Assembly (NCBI GenBank): GCA_024742665.1
Contig: JANSYA010000006.1
Coordinates: 186,001 to 250,000, forward strand
Source of the DNA: a bacterium
GTDB taxonomy: Bacteria > Spirochaetota > Leptospiria > Leptospirales > Leptonemataceae
Length of the DNA stretch: 64,000 nucleotides
Reading direction: 5' to 3'
Shown here piece by piece: positions 52,811-61,929 of the stretch; positions within the stretch are counted from its first letter, which is position 1; each line of letters opens with the position of its first letter. Under the pieces are notes generated by a model, which saw only the letters and a program-made list of their open reading frames with translations, did not search any database and was not told the DNA's origin. The translations under genes and the position numbers were made by a program.

Positions 52811-53614
52811 TCAGGAGAAGATTTCCGCCCATTTGGTCGGAATGTCGGAACTCTGCATCAGAGCCGTCCCGATCAGAATGCCGTCCACATGAGGATCCAC
52901 GCGCTCCCGCCCGGCCCGGTTTTCAACGCCCGACTCCGCCAGCAATACGGCGTCAGGACGCGCTTTGCGCAGTTCTGGCGCGATGCGTTCGGTCAAACTC
53001 AGATCCATTTCGAGGGTATCCAGATCCCGATGATTGATGCCAATCAGGGAGGCCCCGCAGTCGACGGCCGCTTCAGCCTCGGCCGCACTGTGAATTTCCA
53101 CCAGGGCCGTCATTCCCAGCTCGCGGGCGCAGTCCTGCAGCTCGCTCAGCTGAGACGGAGACAGGAGCCGCACGATCAGCAGGATCGCATCGGCCCCGGC
53201 TGCCCGGGCTTCCTGAATTTGTAGCGGCGAAATTGTAAAATCTTTACGTAAGACCGGCAGTCCGCTCGACTCGGACGCCGCGCCCAGATGCCCCAGATCG
53301 CCCTGAAAAAACTCGCGATCCGTCAGCACTGACAGAGCGTTCGCGCCGCAGTCCCGGTAGCTCCGGGCGATTTCGCCGGGTCGATAGTCGGCGCGAATGA
53401 GCCCCATGCTCGGGCTGGCTTTTTTGCACTCCGCGATGACACGCAGAGCTTCGCCGGGAGGCCGCTTGAGCGCCTGCTCAAATCGGAAGGGTTGCGCTGA
53501 GGCCGGCGGCTGAGCCGGCTGTAGAGATTGGATTTCGAGCTCTTTTTGAGCTACGATGCGGTCCAGCAGCGATGCGGCTGAACCAGCGGAAGGTGCGCCG
53601 GATGCGGTGCTCAC
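52811..53614 (-). CDS. trpC: indole-3-glycerol phosphate synthase
   Basis: TIM-barrel enzyme of 267 residues that closes CdRP to indole-3-glycerol phosphate in tryptophan synthesis. Signature segments are VIAECKKASPSMGLIR (catalytic Glu and Lys), SVLTDREFFQGDLGHL, PVLRKDFTISPLQIQEARAAGAD, IGINHRDLDTLEMDLSLTERI and ESGVENRAGRERV. No other trp genes are adjacent. It begins 12 bp after the stop of the STAS gene at 53627, so the two form a unit, which is an unusual pairing. A Fur-box-like site lies beyond its 3' end. Confidence 0.96.
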   Translation of the reverse strand: MSTASGAPSAGSAASLLDRIVAQKELEIQSLQPAQPPASAQPFRFEQALKRPPGEALRVIAECKKASPSMGLIRADYRPGEIARSYRDCGANALSVLTDREFFQGDLGHLGAASESSGLPVLRKDFTISPLQIQEARAAGADAILLIVRLLSPSQLSELQDCARELGMTALVEIHSAAEAEAAVDCGASLIGINHRDLDTLEMDLSLTERIAPELRKARPDAVLLAESGVENRAGRERVDPHVDGILIGTALMQSSDIPTKWAEIFS

Positions 53615-53626
53615 GGGATGCCCCGC

Positions 53627-53953
53627 TCAGGCTGCCAGAGCTTCGGCTTCGGTCTCGTAGATATCGAAAAGCGAGGTCAGCTCAATCACATCGAAAATGC
53701 GGCGCACAGAAGGACGGATGGCGCACAGCTTCAGAGTGCCTTCACGGGCGTTCAGCTTTCGCAGCGTCGCGATGCATGCCCGGAATCCGGAGGAGCTCAT
53801 GTACTCAACCGCGTCCATATTCAGGACGATGTGGTGGTTGTTATCGTCGATTAATTTGCCGAGTTCTTCTTCGACCTCATTGGCTACCGAGACGTCGAGA
53901 CGACCTTCTAAATAAACAATGAGTTTGTCACCGGCCTTTTTCGTATTCAGCAA
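53627..53953 (-). CDS. anti-sigma factor antagonist (STAS domain), second copy
   Basis: STAS protein of about 108 residues. Key sequence includes KLIVYLEGRLDVSVANEVEE, the site VEYMSSSGFRACIATLRKLNA, where the conserved Ser is phosphorylated in this family, and PSVRRIFDVIELTSLFDI. Compared with the STAS protein at 9561-9896, about half the residues in the last strand-helix agree (SVRxxFELTKLTSFFEIYD-like end). TTG 53953 is chosen as start because GGGAG lies seven bases upstream; ATG 54079 would add an unlikely hydrophilic leader. It heads a two-gene unit with trpC and is divergent from polA. Confidence 0.88.
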   Translation of the reverse strand: MLNTKKAGDKLIVYLEGRLDVSVANEVEEELGKLIDDNNHHIVLNMDAVEYMSSSGFRACIATLRKLNAREGTLKLCAIRPSVRRIFDVIELTSLFDIYETEAEALAA

Positions 53954-54131
53954 GATCTCGCTCCCTCTCAAACCTGACAACAGGAATCTGTCTCGGTGCA
54001 AACTGTCAATAAAAATGGCCAGGTTTCGCGTGTAATTTTCGTTAACTTCGCGTAAATTAGAGGCAGTGCCGACTGGCAAGCCGCCAGGTTCATCATTGAC
54101 ATCCCCGGGGCACCGGACAAATCAGAAGGCC

Positions 54132-57100
54132 ATGCCGGTCGCCAAAAAGAAGAAAAAGACATCGAAGCAGAGCGCTTCCGGAGCCCGAAAAACGGCGAAA
54201 AAGGCCGCCGCCAGGACGTCTCCAGCCACAGCCGCCAAAAAGACCGGCAAGCAGGTCTCTAAAAAGACGGCCAAAAAGACCGCCAGGAAAGTCGCGAAAA
54301 AAACCGCCAAACAGGCCGGCAAGCCGACCGCGAAAAAACCAGAGCAAAAGGCCGCCGCTGCCCCGGCCAAAAAGAAAACCGCGAAGGCCGCGGACAAATC
54401 GTCCGGCAAGGGCATCGATCTGTTGATCATCGATTCGCATGCGATGGCGTACCGGGCGTACTACGGCCTGCAGGGCCAGAACCTGACGCATCCCGTTACG
54501 GGCATGCCGACGAACGCGGTCTTTGGTTTCTTCCGCATGTTCTTTAAGGTGCTGCAAGACCTGCAGCCCGCCCATACGGCCGTGGTCTGGGATCCTCCGG
54601 GGGGATCCTTTCGCCGCGAAGTCTATCCGGAGTACAAGGCCAATCGGAAGCCGACCCCCGACGATCTGCGTCCGCAAATCGATGAAATCAAAGAGCTCGT
54701 GTCCCGCGCGGGATTTCCGACGCTGATGGTCATGAACTACGAAGCGGACGACGTGATGGGCAGTCTGGCGAGGCGCTTCGGCAAAAAGAACCGCGTCGTT
54801 ATTTTAAGCGGCGATAAAGACTGTTACCAGCTGCTGAATAAAAACGTAACGATGCTCCGCGGCTCTAAAGGCGTCACGGAGTTCCTGGAAATCGATCCGC
54901 AGTGGGTCGAGACCGAACTGGGCGTCACCGTCGATCAGATCACCGACTATATGGGACTCATCGGCGACTCTTCGGATAATATTCCAGGAGCGCGCGGCAT
55001 CGGGCCGAAGGGCGCTTCGAAACTGCTGCAAGAATACAAAAACCTGAAAGGCGTTTATAAGAATCTTGCGAAGGTCGAACCGAAAGGCGTCCGCGCGAAG
55101 CTCGAAGAATCAAAAGACAACGTATTTTTATCTCAGGACCTGGCCACCATTCGAACGGAAATGCCCGAGGTCGAAAAGATCGATCCGAACACCCTGCTCA
55201 CTCCGGACTATCTAAAAGCGGAAGTGCTGCAAATGTTTCGCGACGAAGGCTACAACGCCATCTTCGCGGAATTAAATCGCGCCCTCGAACGCCGCAAAGC
55301 CGCGGAGGCGCAGGCCGATGCGCCAGATACAAAGTCGACAAAGTCGGCAAAGTCCACGAAAGCCACCAAGGCAGACGGCAAAGCCGGCGGAAAAAAGGGC
55401 GCGGGGGACGAAGGCGATGCGGCGCAGTCCGCCGACGATGACGCGAAGAGCGCGGGGCCGGTCGCGAAATCCGGCGGCAAGTACGAGCTGATCGATTCGA
55501 TTCCCGCTCTGCAAGACGCCCTGGCGCAGCTGACGAAGCTGATGGGCAAAAAGAAGGTGCTCACAGTCGACACCGAAACCGATCACCAGGAACCCATGCG
55601 CGCGCGCCTGGTCGGCATTTCAATGTGCGCGAAACCGGGCAAAGCAGTCTATGTCGCGTTGCCGCCGGCAGAAGACTCGCTGTTCGCAAGCGAGGGCCTC
55701 GACGCAGACGAAGCGCGACCGCTGCTGAAAGCATTCCTGGAAGATCCCGATCTGAAGATCATCGGGCAAAACATCAAGTACGATATGATCGTGCTGCGCA
55801 ACTGGGGTCTGGACCTGCCCGCGCCGTATTTCGATACGATGATCGCCAGCTATTTATGTAATCCCAACGTGCGTCGCCACAATATGGACGACATGGCCGT
55901 CGACCTGCTCGGCTACGAAACGATTAAGTACGCCGAGATCGTCGGCTCCGGTCGCAATAAAAAGACCATGGCCGAGATTCCGCCGGCCGAGATCACCGAC
56001 TACGCCTGCGAAGACGCGGATATTACGTACCAGCTGCACGACAAACTCGTGCCGGCTCTGAAGCTGCACAAACTCGAAGCCGTACAAAAAGACATCGAAG
56101 TCGCATTAGTGCCCGTGCTGACCGACATGGAAATGGAAGGCGTCGCCATCGACGTAAAATACTTTCAGTCGCTCTCGACGGAGTACGCCAAAAAGCTGAA
56201 GAAGCTGGAGAAACAAATCCACAAGGCCGCGGGCTACGAATTTAATATCAACTCCACGAAAGAGCTGCAAAAGGTCCTCTTCGAAGATCTGAAACTGCCC
56301 ACCGGAAAAAAAACCAAGACGGGTTATTCCACCGACCAATCGGTCTTAGAAGATCTGCGCGGCAAGCATACGGTCGTCGACCAGTTGCTCGAACATCGCA
56401 AGTACGGCAAACTGAAGTCGACCTACGTCGACGCCCTGCCGGCACTCGTAAATCCGAAGACCAAACGCATTCACACCAGCTTTAACCAGACGATCGCCGC
56501 TACGGGCCGTTTGAGCTCGATGGACCCAAACTTACAAAATATCCCGATTCGCGAAGAAACCGGCCGCATGATTCGCCGCGGTTTTATTCCGCGCAAGGGC
56601 AACGTCTTGCTGAGCCTGGACTACAGCCAGATCGAGCTGCGTATCATGGCGCACTACGCCGAAGATAAAGCGCTGATCGATACCTTCCAGAAAAAGGACG
56701 TCGACATTCATACGCGCACCGCGGCTTCGCTTTTCGCAGTCGCCGAAGACGCGGTCGATCCGGACATGCGCTCGAAGGGCAAGGCCGTAAATTTTTCGAT
56801 TATCTACGGCGTCACCGAATTCGGCCTTTCGCGCAATCTGGGAATATCGCGGGAAGAAGCCCGCCTGTACATCGAACGTTTCTTCGAAAAGTATCCGGGC
56901 GTGCGGCGATACATGGACGAGACCATCGCCTTCGCCGGCAAAAAAGGTTACGTGCAAACTCTGACCGGACGCATGCGCCAGATCCCCGAGATCAAAACCC
57001 AGAACCGCTTTCGCCGCGAAGGCGCCGAACGCACCGCCATCAATACGCCGATTCAGGGCACCAGCGCCGACATTATCAAGCTGGCCATGCTCGATATTCA

Positions 57101-57296
57101 CCGCGACCTGCAGGCGAAAGAGCTCAAGTCGAAAATGATCTTACAGGTGCACGATGAACTGCTCTTCGACGTGGCGCCCGCGGAAAAAGACACCGTGCTG
57201 AAAATCGCCCGGGAACGCATGGAGGGCGCCATGCAGCTGAAAGTCCCGCTCGACGTGGACTACAGCTTCGGAAAAAACTGGGATGAGGCGCACTAG
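54132..57296 (+). CDS. polA: DNA polymerase I with histone H1-like N-terminal tail
   Basis: A 1054-residue family A polymerase for repair and Okazaki maturation, about 125 residues longer than E. coli Pol I. Residues 1-94 are a Lys/Ala/Thr-rich tail with KKTAKK-type repeats, like bacterial histone H1-like proteins. The 5' nuclease domain follows (LIIDSHAMAYRAYYGL, SGDKDCYQLL, GDSSDNIPGARGIGPKGASK). A second Lys/Ala/Asp linker is at about 390-450. The 3'-5' exonuclease keeps its carboxylates (VDTETD at about 479, YACEDADITYQL), so proofreading should be active. The polymerase domain has LSLDYSQIELR, GKAVNFSIIYG and QVHDELLFDV. ATG 54132 is preferred; GTG 54066 is an in-frame alternative without ribosome binding site. 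Confidence 0.97.
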   Translation: MPVAKKKKKTSKQSASGARKTAKKAAARTSPATAAKKTGKQVSKKTAKKTARKVAKKTAKQAGKPTAKKPEQKAAAAPAKKKTAKAADKSSGKGIDLLIIDSHAMAYRAYYGLQGQNLTHPVTGMPTNAVFGFFRMFFKVLQDLQPAHTAVVWDPPGGSFRREVYPEYKANRKPTPDDLRPQIDEIKELVSRAGFPTLMVMNYEADDVMGSLARRFGKKNRVVILSGDKDCYQLLNKNVTMLRGSKGVTEFLEIDPQWVETELGVTVDQITDYMGLIGDSSDNIPGARGIGPKGASKLLQEYKNLKGVYKNLAKVEPKGVRAKLEESKDNVFLSQDLATIRTEMPEVEKIDPNTLLTPDYLKAEVLQMFRDEGYNAIFAELNRALERRKAAEAQADAPDTKSTKSAKSTKATKADGKAGGKKGAGDEGDAAQSADDDAKSAGPVAKSGGKYELIDSIPALQDALAQLTKLMGKKKVLTVDTETDHQEPMRARLVGISMCAKPGKAVYVALPPAEDSLFASEGLDADEARPLLKAFLEDPDLKIIGQNIKYDMIVLRNWGLDLPAPYFDTMIASYLCNPNVRRHNMDDMAVDLLGYETIKYAEIVGSGRNKKTMAEIPPAEITDYACEDADITYQLHDKLVPALKLHKLEAVQKDIEVALVPVLTDMEMEGVAIDVKYFQSLSTEYAKKLKKLEKQIHKAAGYEFNINSTKELQKVLFEDLKLPTGKKTKTGYSTDQSVLEDLRGKHTVVDQLLEHRKYGKLKSTYVDALPALVNPKTKRIHTSFNQTIAATGRLSSMDPNLQNIPIREETGRMIRRGFIPRKGNVLLSLDYSQIELRIMAHYAEDKALIDTFQKKDVDIHTRTAASLFAVAEDAVDPDMRSKGKAVNFSIIYGVTEFGLSRNLGISREEARLYIERFFEKYPGVRRYMDETIAFAGKKGYVQTLTGRMRQIPEIKTQNRFRREGAERTAINTPIQGTSADIIKLAMLDIHRDLQAKELKSKMILQVHDELLFDVAPAEKDTVLKIARERMEGAMQLKVPLDVDYSFGKNWDEAH

Positions 57297-57465
57297 GCCG
57301 GAATTCTCAAAACAGATGGCGGCCGCAGGTCTGCGACATCGGCCACGAAACCCTGCACAAATCTTCTCCGAATTTCGAGCGATCGGGCGAACTCCGACCG
57401 GAAAGAAATCGTCTACTGAAGACCCAATCACACGAGAAAGCGCGCTTGCGCCGACGGAATTTCGA

Positions 57466-58674
57466 ATGAACAACGCAACTCAATCCAGCATGAAATCTTT
57501 TCCGCGAAGCGGAGCAGGCGGCCCGCTCAAACCCGCCGCGATGCAGCTCATCTGGATCTGCGCTCTGTTAGCAACGACGGCGCTGCCGGCCCAGTCTCGT
57601 AAAAAGGCCGCCGATTTTCGTTTCCCGACGCCGGCCGCTCCGCTGGTTCTCCAGTCCGGCGGCTCGGTAGACTTCACAGTCGACGCAATCATACCCGCGA
57701 ACAATCACATCTATCTAAAACATGCAAACGAGATCAGCCTGAATATTCTTACAGAATTTCGCAGCGCCTCGCCCGGCTGGGCGGTCGCCGTCGAAACAGC
57801 GCCGGACGGCAAACGCTACAAAGATGATTTTATTCTGGCGGGCCGGGGCGCGCAATCGGCCGGCACGTACAAATTGAAACTCTACGAAACGAAAGGCCGC
57901 GCGCCCGCCCCCCGCGTTCACACGGTGAAAGTCGAAATCAAAACCCAAATGTGCAATAGCAAGACGAACATCTGCTACCGACCGGCGACGATCATAAAGC
58001 AGGTTCGAGCACGAGTGAACGAAAAGAAAACCCGCACGGCCGTGCCCAAACATCGCGGCGGTGTCGCCTGGGTTCAGAGTTACGATAAGGCTCTGAGCAA
58101 AGCGCGGGCCTCCGGACGCAATATCTTCGTAGTCATCACCGCGCCGGAATGGTGCGGCTACTGTAAAGTTCTCGAAAGAAAAGTCTTCGCGAAAAGCGCG
58201 GTGGCCAAACGCCTGAACCAAAAATTCGTCCCGCTGCAGTTGCTGGACACCAACCGCGATCGCAATAAATTTCGCTTCGACGGTTACCCGACGATGCTGA
58301 TCGCGGGCGCAAACGGCAAAAAGGTCGCCGAAGTTCATGGCCGCGAAGAAAATTCCTTTCTGGCCGCGATTAAGAATTACGAAAAAGGCGGCGAAGATTC
58401 GGGCGACGATGCAAACGACGATGCGCAGGCGTCGTACGATTTTTCGATTCAGGTCAAAGGCGAATTCAAGCAAACCAAAAGCGGCTGGGAACGCCGCACG
58501 GCAGGCGGCACGAAAGTCGAGAAGTTCAGCGAACACCGCCGCAGCAAAAGCTATATCATCTTAAAAAACAAAACGACCGGCCAGTACATCGCCCTGCCGA
58601 TCAAAGGCGGCAAAGGCCTGATCTATCGCAACAGCGCCTGGGAACACGCCTTCGACGTGGCGAAACCTGAGTAA
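57466..58674 (+). CDS. exported DsbD-alpha-like/thioredoxin-like protein
   Basis: A 402-residue periplasmic protein. A signal peptide (AAMQLIWICALLATTALPAQS) is followed by a beta-sandwich of about 130 residues resembling the N-terminal DsbD domain (SVDFTVDAIIPANNHIYLKH, with Cys pair QMCNSKTNICYRP). A thioredoxin-fold domain comes next (VVITAPEWCGYCKVLERKVF, redox CGYC at about 231-234, then FDGYPTMLIAG with the cis-Pro). A C-terminal domain of about 110 Lys/Ser-rich residues is not recognised. The membrane part of DsbD is absent, so electrons must come from elsewhere. The start is one of three in-frame ATGs (57466, 57490, 57541). It is convergent with the copper-type locus. Confidence 0.85.
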   Translation: MNNATQSSMKSFPRSGAGGPLKPAAMQLIWICALLATTALPAQSRKKAADFRFPTPAAPLVLQSGGSVDFTVDAIIPANNHIYLKHANEISLNILTEFRSASPGWAVAVETAPDGKRYKDDFILAGRGAQSAGTYKLKLYETKGRAPAPRVHTVKVEIKTQMCNSKTNICYRPATIIKQVRARVNEKKTRTAVPKHRGGVAWVQSYDKALSKARASGRNIFVVITAPEWCGYCKVLERKVFAKSAVAKRLNQKFVPLQLLDTNRDRNKFRFDGYPTMLIAGANGKKVAEVHGREENSFLAAIKNYEKGGEDSGDDANDDAQASYDFSIQVKGEFKQTKSGWERRTAGGTKVEKFSEHRRSKSYIILKNKTTGQYIALPIKGGKGLIYRNSAWEHAFDVAKPE

Positions 58675-58692
58675 TCGCGCGGAACGCCGGGC

Positions 58693-59673
58693 CTAAAACA
58701 GGAAGCTGACGGCCACGGTATAAGATTCGGTATACAGCTTATGCCGCGCGGAATTCGGCGGCGTCCGTCCTTGAAGCAAATACCACACCTCATCGACGCC
58801 GCTGTTTTCGCGCTTGCGAAACAGCGGCTGACGATAGGTCCCCGTAATCGATACGCTATCGCTCAGCTGATATACGATGCCGGCTTCCACCTCGCGATAG
58901 ATCTGCGGCACATCGTCGCCGGTCGCGCGCTCCTTAATCACTCCCGCATATGGCCTGCGATACAAAAAGCCCGCAAAACCCAAAAACGACTCGGTTATAC
59001 GATAGCCCGCGCGCAGACGCCATTCGCTTACTTTTTTCAATTCATGCGTGTCGCGAGTATTCGTCTCCTCGACCGGCTCCCAGGGCAAACGGGTAATACC
59101 GGGCGTGTCGGCCACTTCGGCCTTCGGTAATCTCGTCAGAGGAAAGATGCCGCCGCCCCGCAGCGTAAAGATCCAGCCCTCGATTGCATAGCCGAGAGTC
59201 AGTCCCGCGTTGCTGTCGTAAAAATTTTCGTCCACGAAGCGACCGCGATCCGATCCCGTAGCAAACCCCAGATCCAGGTCGCCAATCAAATAAAACGATC
59301 CGCCGCCCGCTTCCAACTCCGGCCAGGGCTGTAGACGCAGTCCCAGGCGCGGTCGCGAAAAACGCGCCGCGTCGTCTCGATCGCGCTGTTCAAAATACTG
59401 GTATGGTATCTGCAAGCCCAGACCCAGCCGGCCCTCGAAGAAAACAAGCTCGCCCGCGGCGTTCGCCGTCCACACGTCGCGGTTTTCTCGATCGCCTTTT
59501 AGATAATCGAGAGAGAGCACCACCTGATCGCGCGGCGCGGTCGTGGAGTCGCCGAGCACGCGGCCGCCGGGGTTCGTCGGAGGATGGTGCGCGCCGATCG
59601 AGTTTGCGAAGCCGATCGCGAAAAAGATCGTCAGCGAGAGCGAAAGACGCCCTGAGTTTCGAATTGGATTCAT
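58693..59673 (-). CDS. outer membrane beta-barrel protein of the MbnP/MbnH locus
   Basis: A 326-residue protein with signal peptide (LSLSLTIFFAIGFANSIGAHH, then a HHPPTNPG start to the mature part) and alternating-hydrophobic strands with aromatic ends (LGLGLQIPYQYF, SFYLIGDLDLGFATG, AGLTLGYAIEGWIFTLRGGG), ending in the C-terminal strand YTVAVSFLF with terminal Phe typical of outer membrane barrels. It resembles the barrel proteins encoded with MbnP/MbnH di-heme systems in non-methanotrophs. The ATG overlaps the preceding lipoprotein stop by one base (TGATG). Residues HAHHPP-like at the N-terminus could bind metal. Function, perhaps export or import of a metal complex, is inferred from context. 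Confidence 0.8.
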   Translation of the reverse strand: MNPIRNSGRLSLSLTIFFAIGFANSIGAHHPPTNPGGRVLGDSTTAPRDQVVLSLDYLKGDRENRDVWTANAAGELVFFEGRLGLGLQIPYQYFEQRDRDDAARFSRPRLGLRLQPWPELEAGGGSFYLIGDLDLGFATGSDRGRFVDENFYDSNAGLTLGYAIEGWIFTLRGGGIFPLTRLPKAEVADTPGITRLPWEPVEETNTRDTHELKKVSEWRLRAGYRITESFLGFAGFLYRRPYAGVIKERATGDDVPQIYREVEAGIVYQLSDSVSITGTYRQPLFRKRENSGVDEVWYLLQGRTPPNSARHKLYTESYTVAVSFLF

Positions 59674-60509
59674 CACAGAACAAAACACTCACTTTCACTC
59701 AGAATGCCGCCCGCCGGAATATTCGCCGCGAAGGCCGAATTTACCGACGCGCTGTTCGCGCCGGTCACGTTGCGAAACAGGAGTGAATAATCGAAATATA
59801 GATCCATGCCGGTCGTCGCGTTGCTCGTGACCGTGGTATTACAGCGCGGCGCGACGGAATAATCCGAGTTCACCTGATACAACACCGAATAGGCGTTGCC
59901 GCCGATCGTACCGTTCAACTGCATGCGCCGAATATGAACGACGACGCGTTGAATGCCGCCCGGCGGCAGCGCGACCCGTATTTCCGGCGCCTGCAAAAAG
60001 AAACGCCCGAGGCTGTCCTGCCCGTTGCCGCTATTGCCGGAAGAAAGCGGCTGCACAAAAATATCCTGGCCGGTCTCGGTAATCGTGACTCCCGGCGCGG
60101 GCGTCACGTTTTCTTCGTGCGCGGCCAGCGGTCGAATCGGCGAGAGCGCGAACATTAAGGCGCGATCGATATAATACGAAGCCGGCGCCAGGGGAAAGCT
60201 CCCCGACTGCTGTCCCGCGTACACGTCGATCTTTTCGATGTCGAACCAGACCGCATCGCCGAGCACGACGGTCCCGGCGGCGGTCGTGAACTGATTGATG
60301 CCGTCCGTGCCGCCGTCGCCGAAACGCAGCCGCAAACTGCCCGTTCCGTTCACGCCGATCACCGTCAGCAGAAAGCTCGCCAGGCTTTCACCTTCCGTTT
60401 GGGAATTCGCGGTATCGCCGAAGGTACAGCGTAGTCCCGAGAGCGACAGCGCGCAGCCCGCCGCAAGCACGCACGCGAAGCGCCGCATTCTATAATTGGA
60501 TTGTTTCAC
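59673..60509 (-). CDS. lipoprotein of the MbnP/MbnH locus
   Basis: A 278-residue lipoprotein. The leader (MRRFACVLAAGCALSLSGLRC) offers a Cys near residue 28 in a loose lipobox. The mature domain is beta-rich (FLLTVIGVNGTGSLRLRFGDGG, VWFDIEKIDVYAGQQSGSF, QRVVVHIRRMQLNGTIGG, MDLYFDYSLLFRNVTG). The GTG start at 60509 overlaps the stop of the MbnH-like gene (GTGA), and its own stop overlaps the next gene, so the three are co-translated. No family was recognised. It may be a cell-surface partner of the di-heme enzyme or of MbnP. Confidence 0.75.
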   Translation of the reverse strand: MKQSNYRMRRFACVLAAGCALSLSGLRCTFGDTANSQTEGESLASFLLTVIGVNGTGSLRLRFGDGGTDGINQFTTAAGTVVLGDAVWFDIEKIDVYAGQQSGSFPLAPASYYIDRALMFALSPIRPLAAHEENVTPAPGVTITETGQDIFVQPLSSGNSGNGQDSLGRFFLQAPEIRVALPPGGIQRVVVHIRRMQLNGTIGGNAYSVLYQVNSDYSVAPRCNTTVTSNATTGMDLYFDYSLLFRNVTGANSASVNSAFAANIPAGGILSESECFVL

Positions 60510-61807
60510 GGGCCGAACCTCGCATCGCCCGGACGCGGATTGCTGTGGGCCGGATTGGTTAAGAACTCGTTATCCGTAAGGCTCAGTAAAAACGCGGTTA
60601 AGTCGGCCTTATTCTGAGCGCTGAGCGTAAACGTGCGAATCAGAGTCGTGTCCACCTGAGGATGGACCGCGCGCGGAGCGCCGCTCGAATATTCGGTCGC
60701 GCCCTTCGCGTAGTGATCGATGATGTGGCCGATCATCGTCGAGGCGGGATCCGCGCCGCAGGAGCCCCCGGCCGTGATTTCCACCGAGCCGTTCTGGGGC
60801 GTGCAGTCGAAGCTGCCGTCGTGCATGTACGGAAAAGTCACCCCGAGATTGCGCAACGACGGCGCGCGAAAGCGGCCTTCATGGGCCGCGTTGCCGGTCA
60901 AATCGATCAGGCCGCGCTCTCGCAGGGGCTTGCCCGCATAGTCGGTTTGCGAATAGATGCCGTTGTTATGAAACGAGGCTTCGTCGAAAACGGTGCCGCT
61001 GTGAACCGTCGTGTCGGTGAAATTAAATCCGCCGTGACAGTGAAAACACTCGGCCACTTCGCTGTTAAAAAACACGGCGCCGCGCAGGGCCGACTGCGAA
61101 ATCGTCGCCTGCTGATTTAAGAATTGGTCGTAGTCGCTGTTGCCGGATATTAACGTGCGCTGAAACGAAGCCAGGGCCTTGCGAATCGTGCCGTCGTTAA
61201 ACTGATCCGAGCCTGCGCCAAAGGCCGCGGCGAATTTCGTCTGGTACAGATCGTCGTTACGAAAGCGATCCAGATAACCTTCGCCGGACAGACCGAGCTC
61301 GACAATCGTGCTGGGGCCCGACTCCGCGAAGAGCGGCGTCAGGGACTGCGTCTCCAGAGTGCGCACGACCGAGTTCGCCCAGTTAAAGCGCGCGTGATAA
61401 CCGACGTTCGAAAGATGCTGGGCATTGCGTGGATGCGTCTCGTTCGTTATGCCCTGAGGGCGCGCCTGCCCGTCGGCGAAGGCCAGGGCCTGGGAGTGGC
61501 AGCTGGCGCACGACATGCTTTCATCCTGCGAAAGACGTTTATCATAAAAGAGATGCCGCCCGAGATCGACTTTCGCATCGCTCATGCAATTGTCGTCGGG
61601 AACCGCGGGCGCGGGGAAATTCGGCGGCAAATTGAAATTGTACGGCGGACAGCCGCCTCCGAGACCGAGGGCCAACAGCGACAGATTCAGCGCCGTGTCG
61701 TCTTCGTCCTCGTCGTTTTGCAAATACTCAAAGAGTTGAATACACGCGGTCTGGCTGACGATCAACGCGATAGCCAGACTCCATTGAACGATCTTATATT
61801 TAATCAT
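60506..61807 (-). CDS. MbnH-like di-heme enzyme
   Basis: A 433-residue lipoprotein of the bacterial di-heme cytochrome c peroxidase/MauG superfamily, MbnH branch. The leader ends in IALIVSQTACIQLF (Cys22). Heme-binding motifs are CASCH (100-104, in SQDESMSCASCHSQALAFAD) and CFHCH (254-258, VAECFHCHGG). Other superfamily features are LGRHLFYDKRLS near the first heme and GRFRAPSLRNLGVTFPYMHDGS, which carries distal-site residues of the second heme. MbnH is known to form bis-Fe(IV) and to convert a Trp of MbnP to kynurenine, creating a copper site. The gene is followed, with overlaps, by a lipoprotein and a barrel protein, and preceded by an MbnP-like gene. Confidence 0.92.
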   Translation of the reverse strand: MIKYKIVQWSLAIALIVSQTACIQLFEYLQNDEDEDDTALNLSLLALGLGGGCPPYNFNLPPNFPAPAVPDDNCMSDAKVDLGRHLFYDKRLSQDESMSCASCHSQALAFADGQARPQGITNETHPRNAQHLSNVGYHARFNWANSVVRTLETQSLTPLFAESGPSTIVELGLSGEGYLDRFRNDDLYQTKFAAAFGAGSDQFNDGTIRKALASFQRTLISGNSDYDQFLNQQATISQSALRGAVFFNSEVAECFHCHGGFNFTDTTVHSGTVFDEASFHNNGIYSQTDYAGKPLRERGLIDLTGNAAHEGRFRAPSLRNLGVTFPYMHDGSFDCTPQNGSVEITAGGSCGADPASTMIGHIIDHYAKGATEYSSGAPRAVHPQVDTTLIRTFTLSAQNKADLTAFLLSLTDNEFLTNPAHSNPRPGDARFGP

Positions 61808-61894
61808 GATACTCTCTCCCGAATCGGGTCGACGAATTCCGCAGCCGTGCCGAAAAAACGCACGGCCTGCGAAACCCGCCGACTTGATTCATGG

Positions 61895-61913
61895 GCTGGA
61901 TTTATAATCCAGC
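61895..61913. repeat. 8-bp stem-loop between the MbnP- and MbnH-like genes
   Basis: gctggatt (61895-61902), loop tat, aatccagc (61906-61913). It lies in the 122-bp gap after the MbnP-like stop. There is no T-tract, so it is more likely an RNA-processing or stabilising hairpin than a terminator. Confidence 0.45.
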
Positions 61914-61929
61914 GCGCTCTCGCGAAACC

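Noticed and set aside
54066..54131. GTG 54066 as polA start
   Set aside because: No ribosome binding site; ATG 54132 begins the basic tail directly. The choice does not affect the domain calls.
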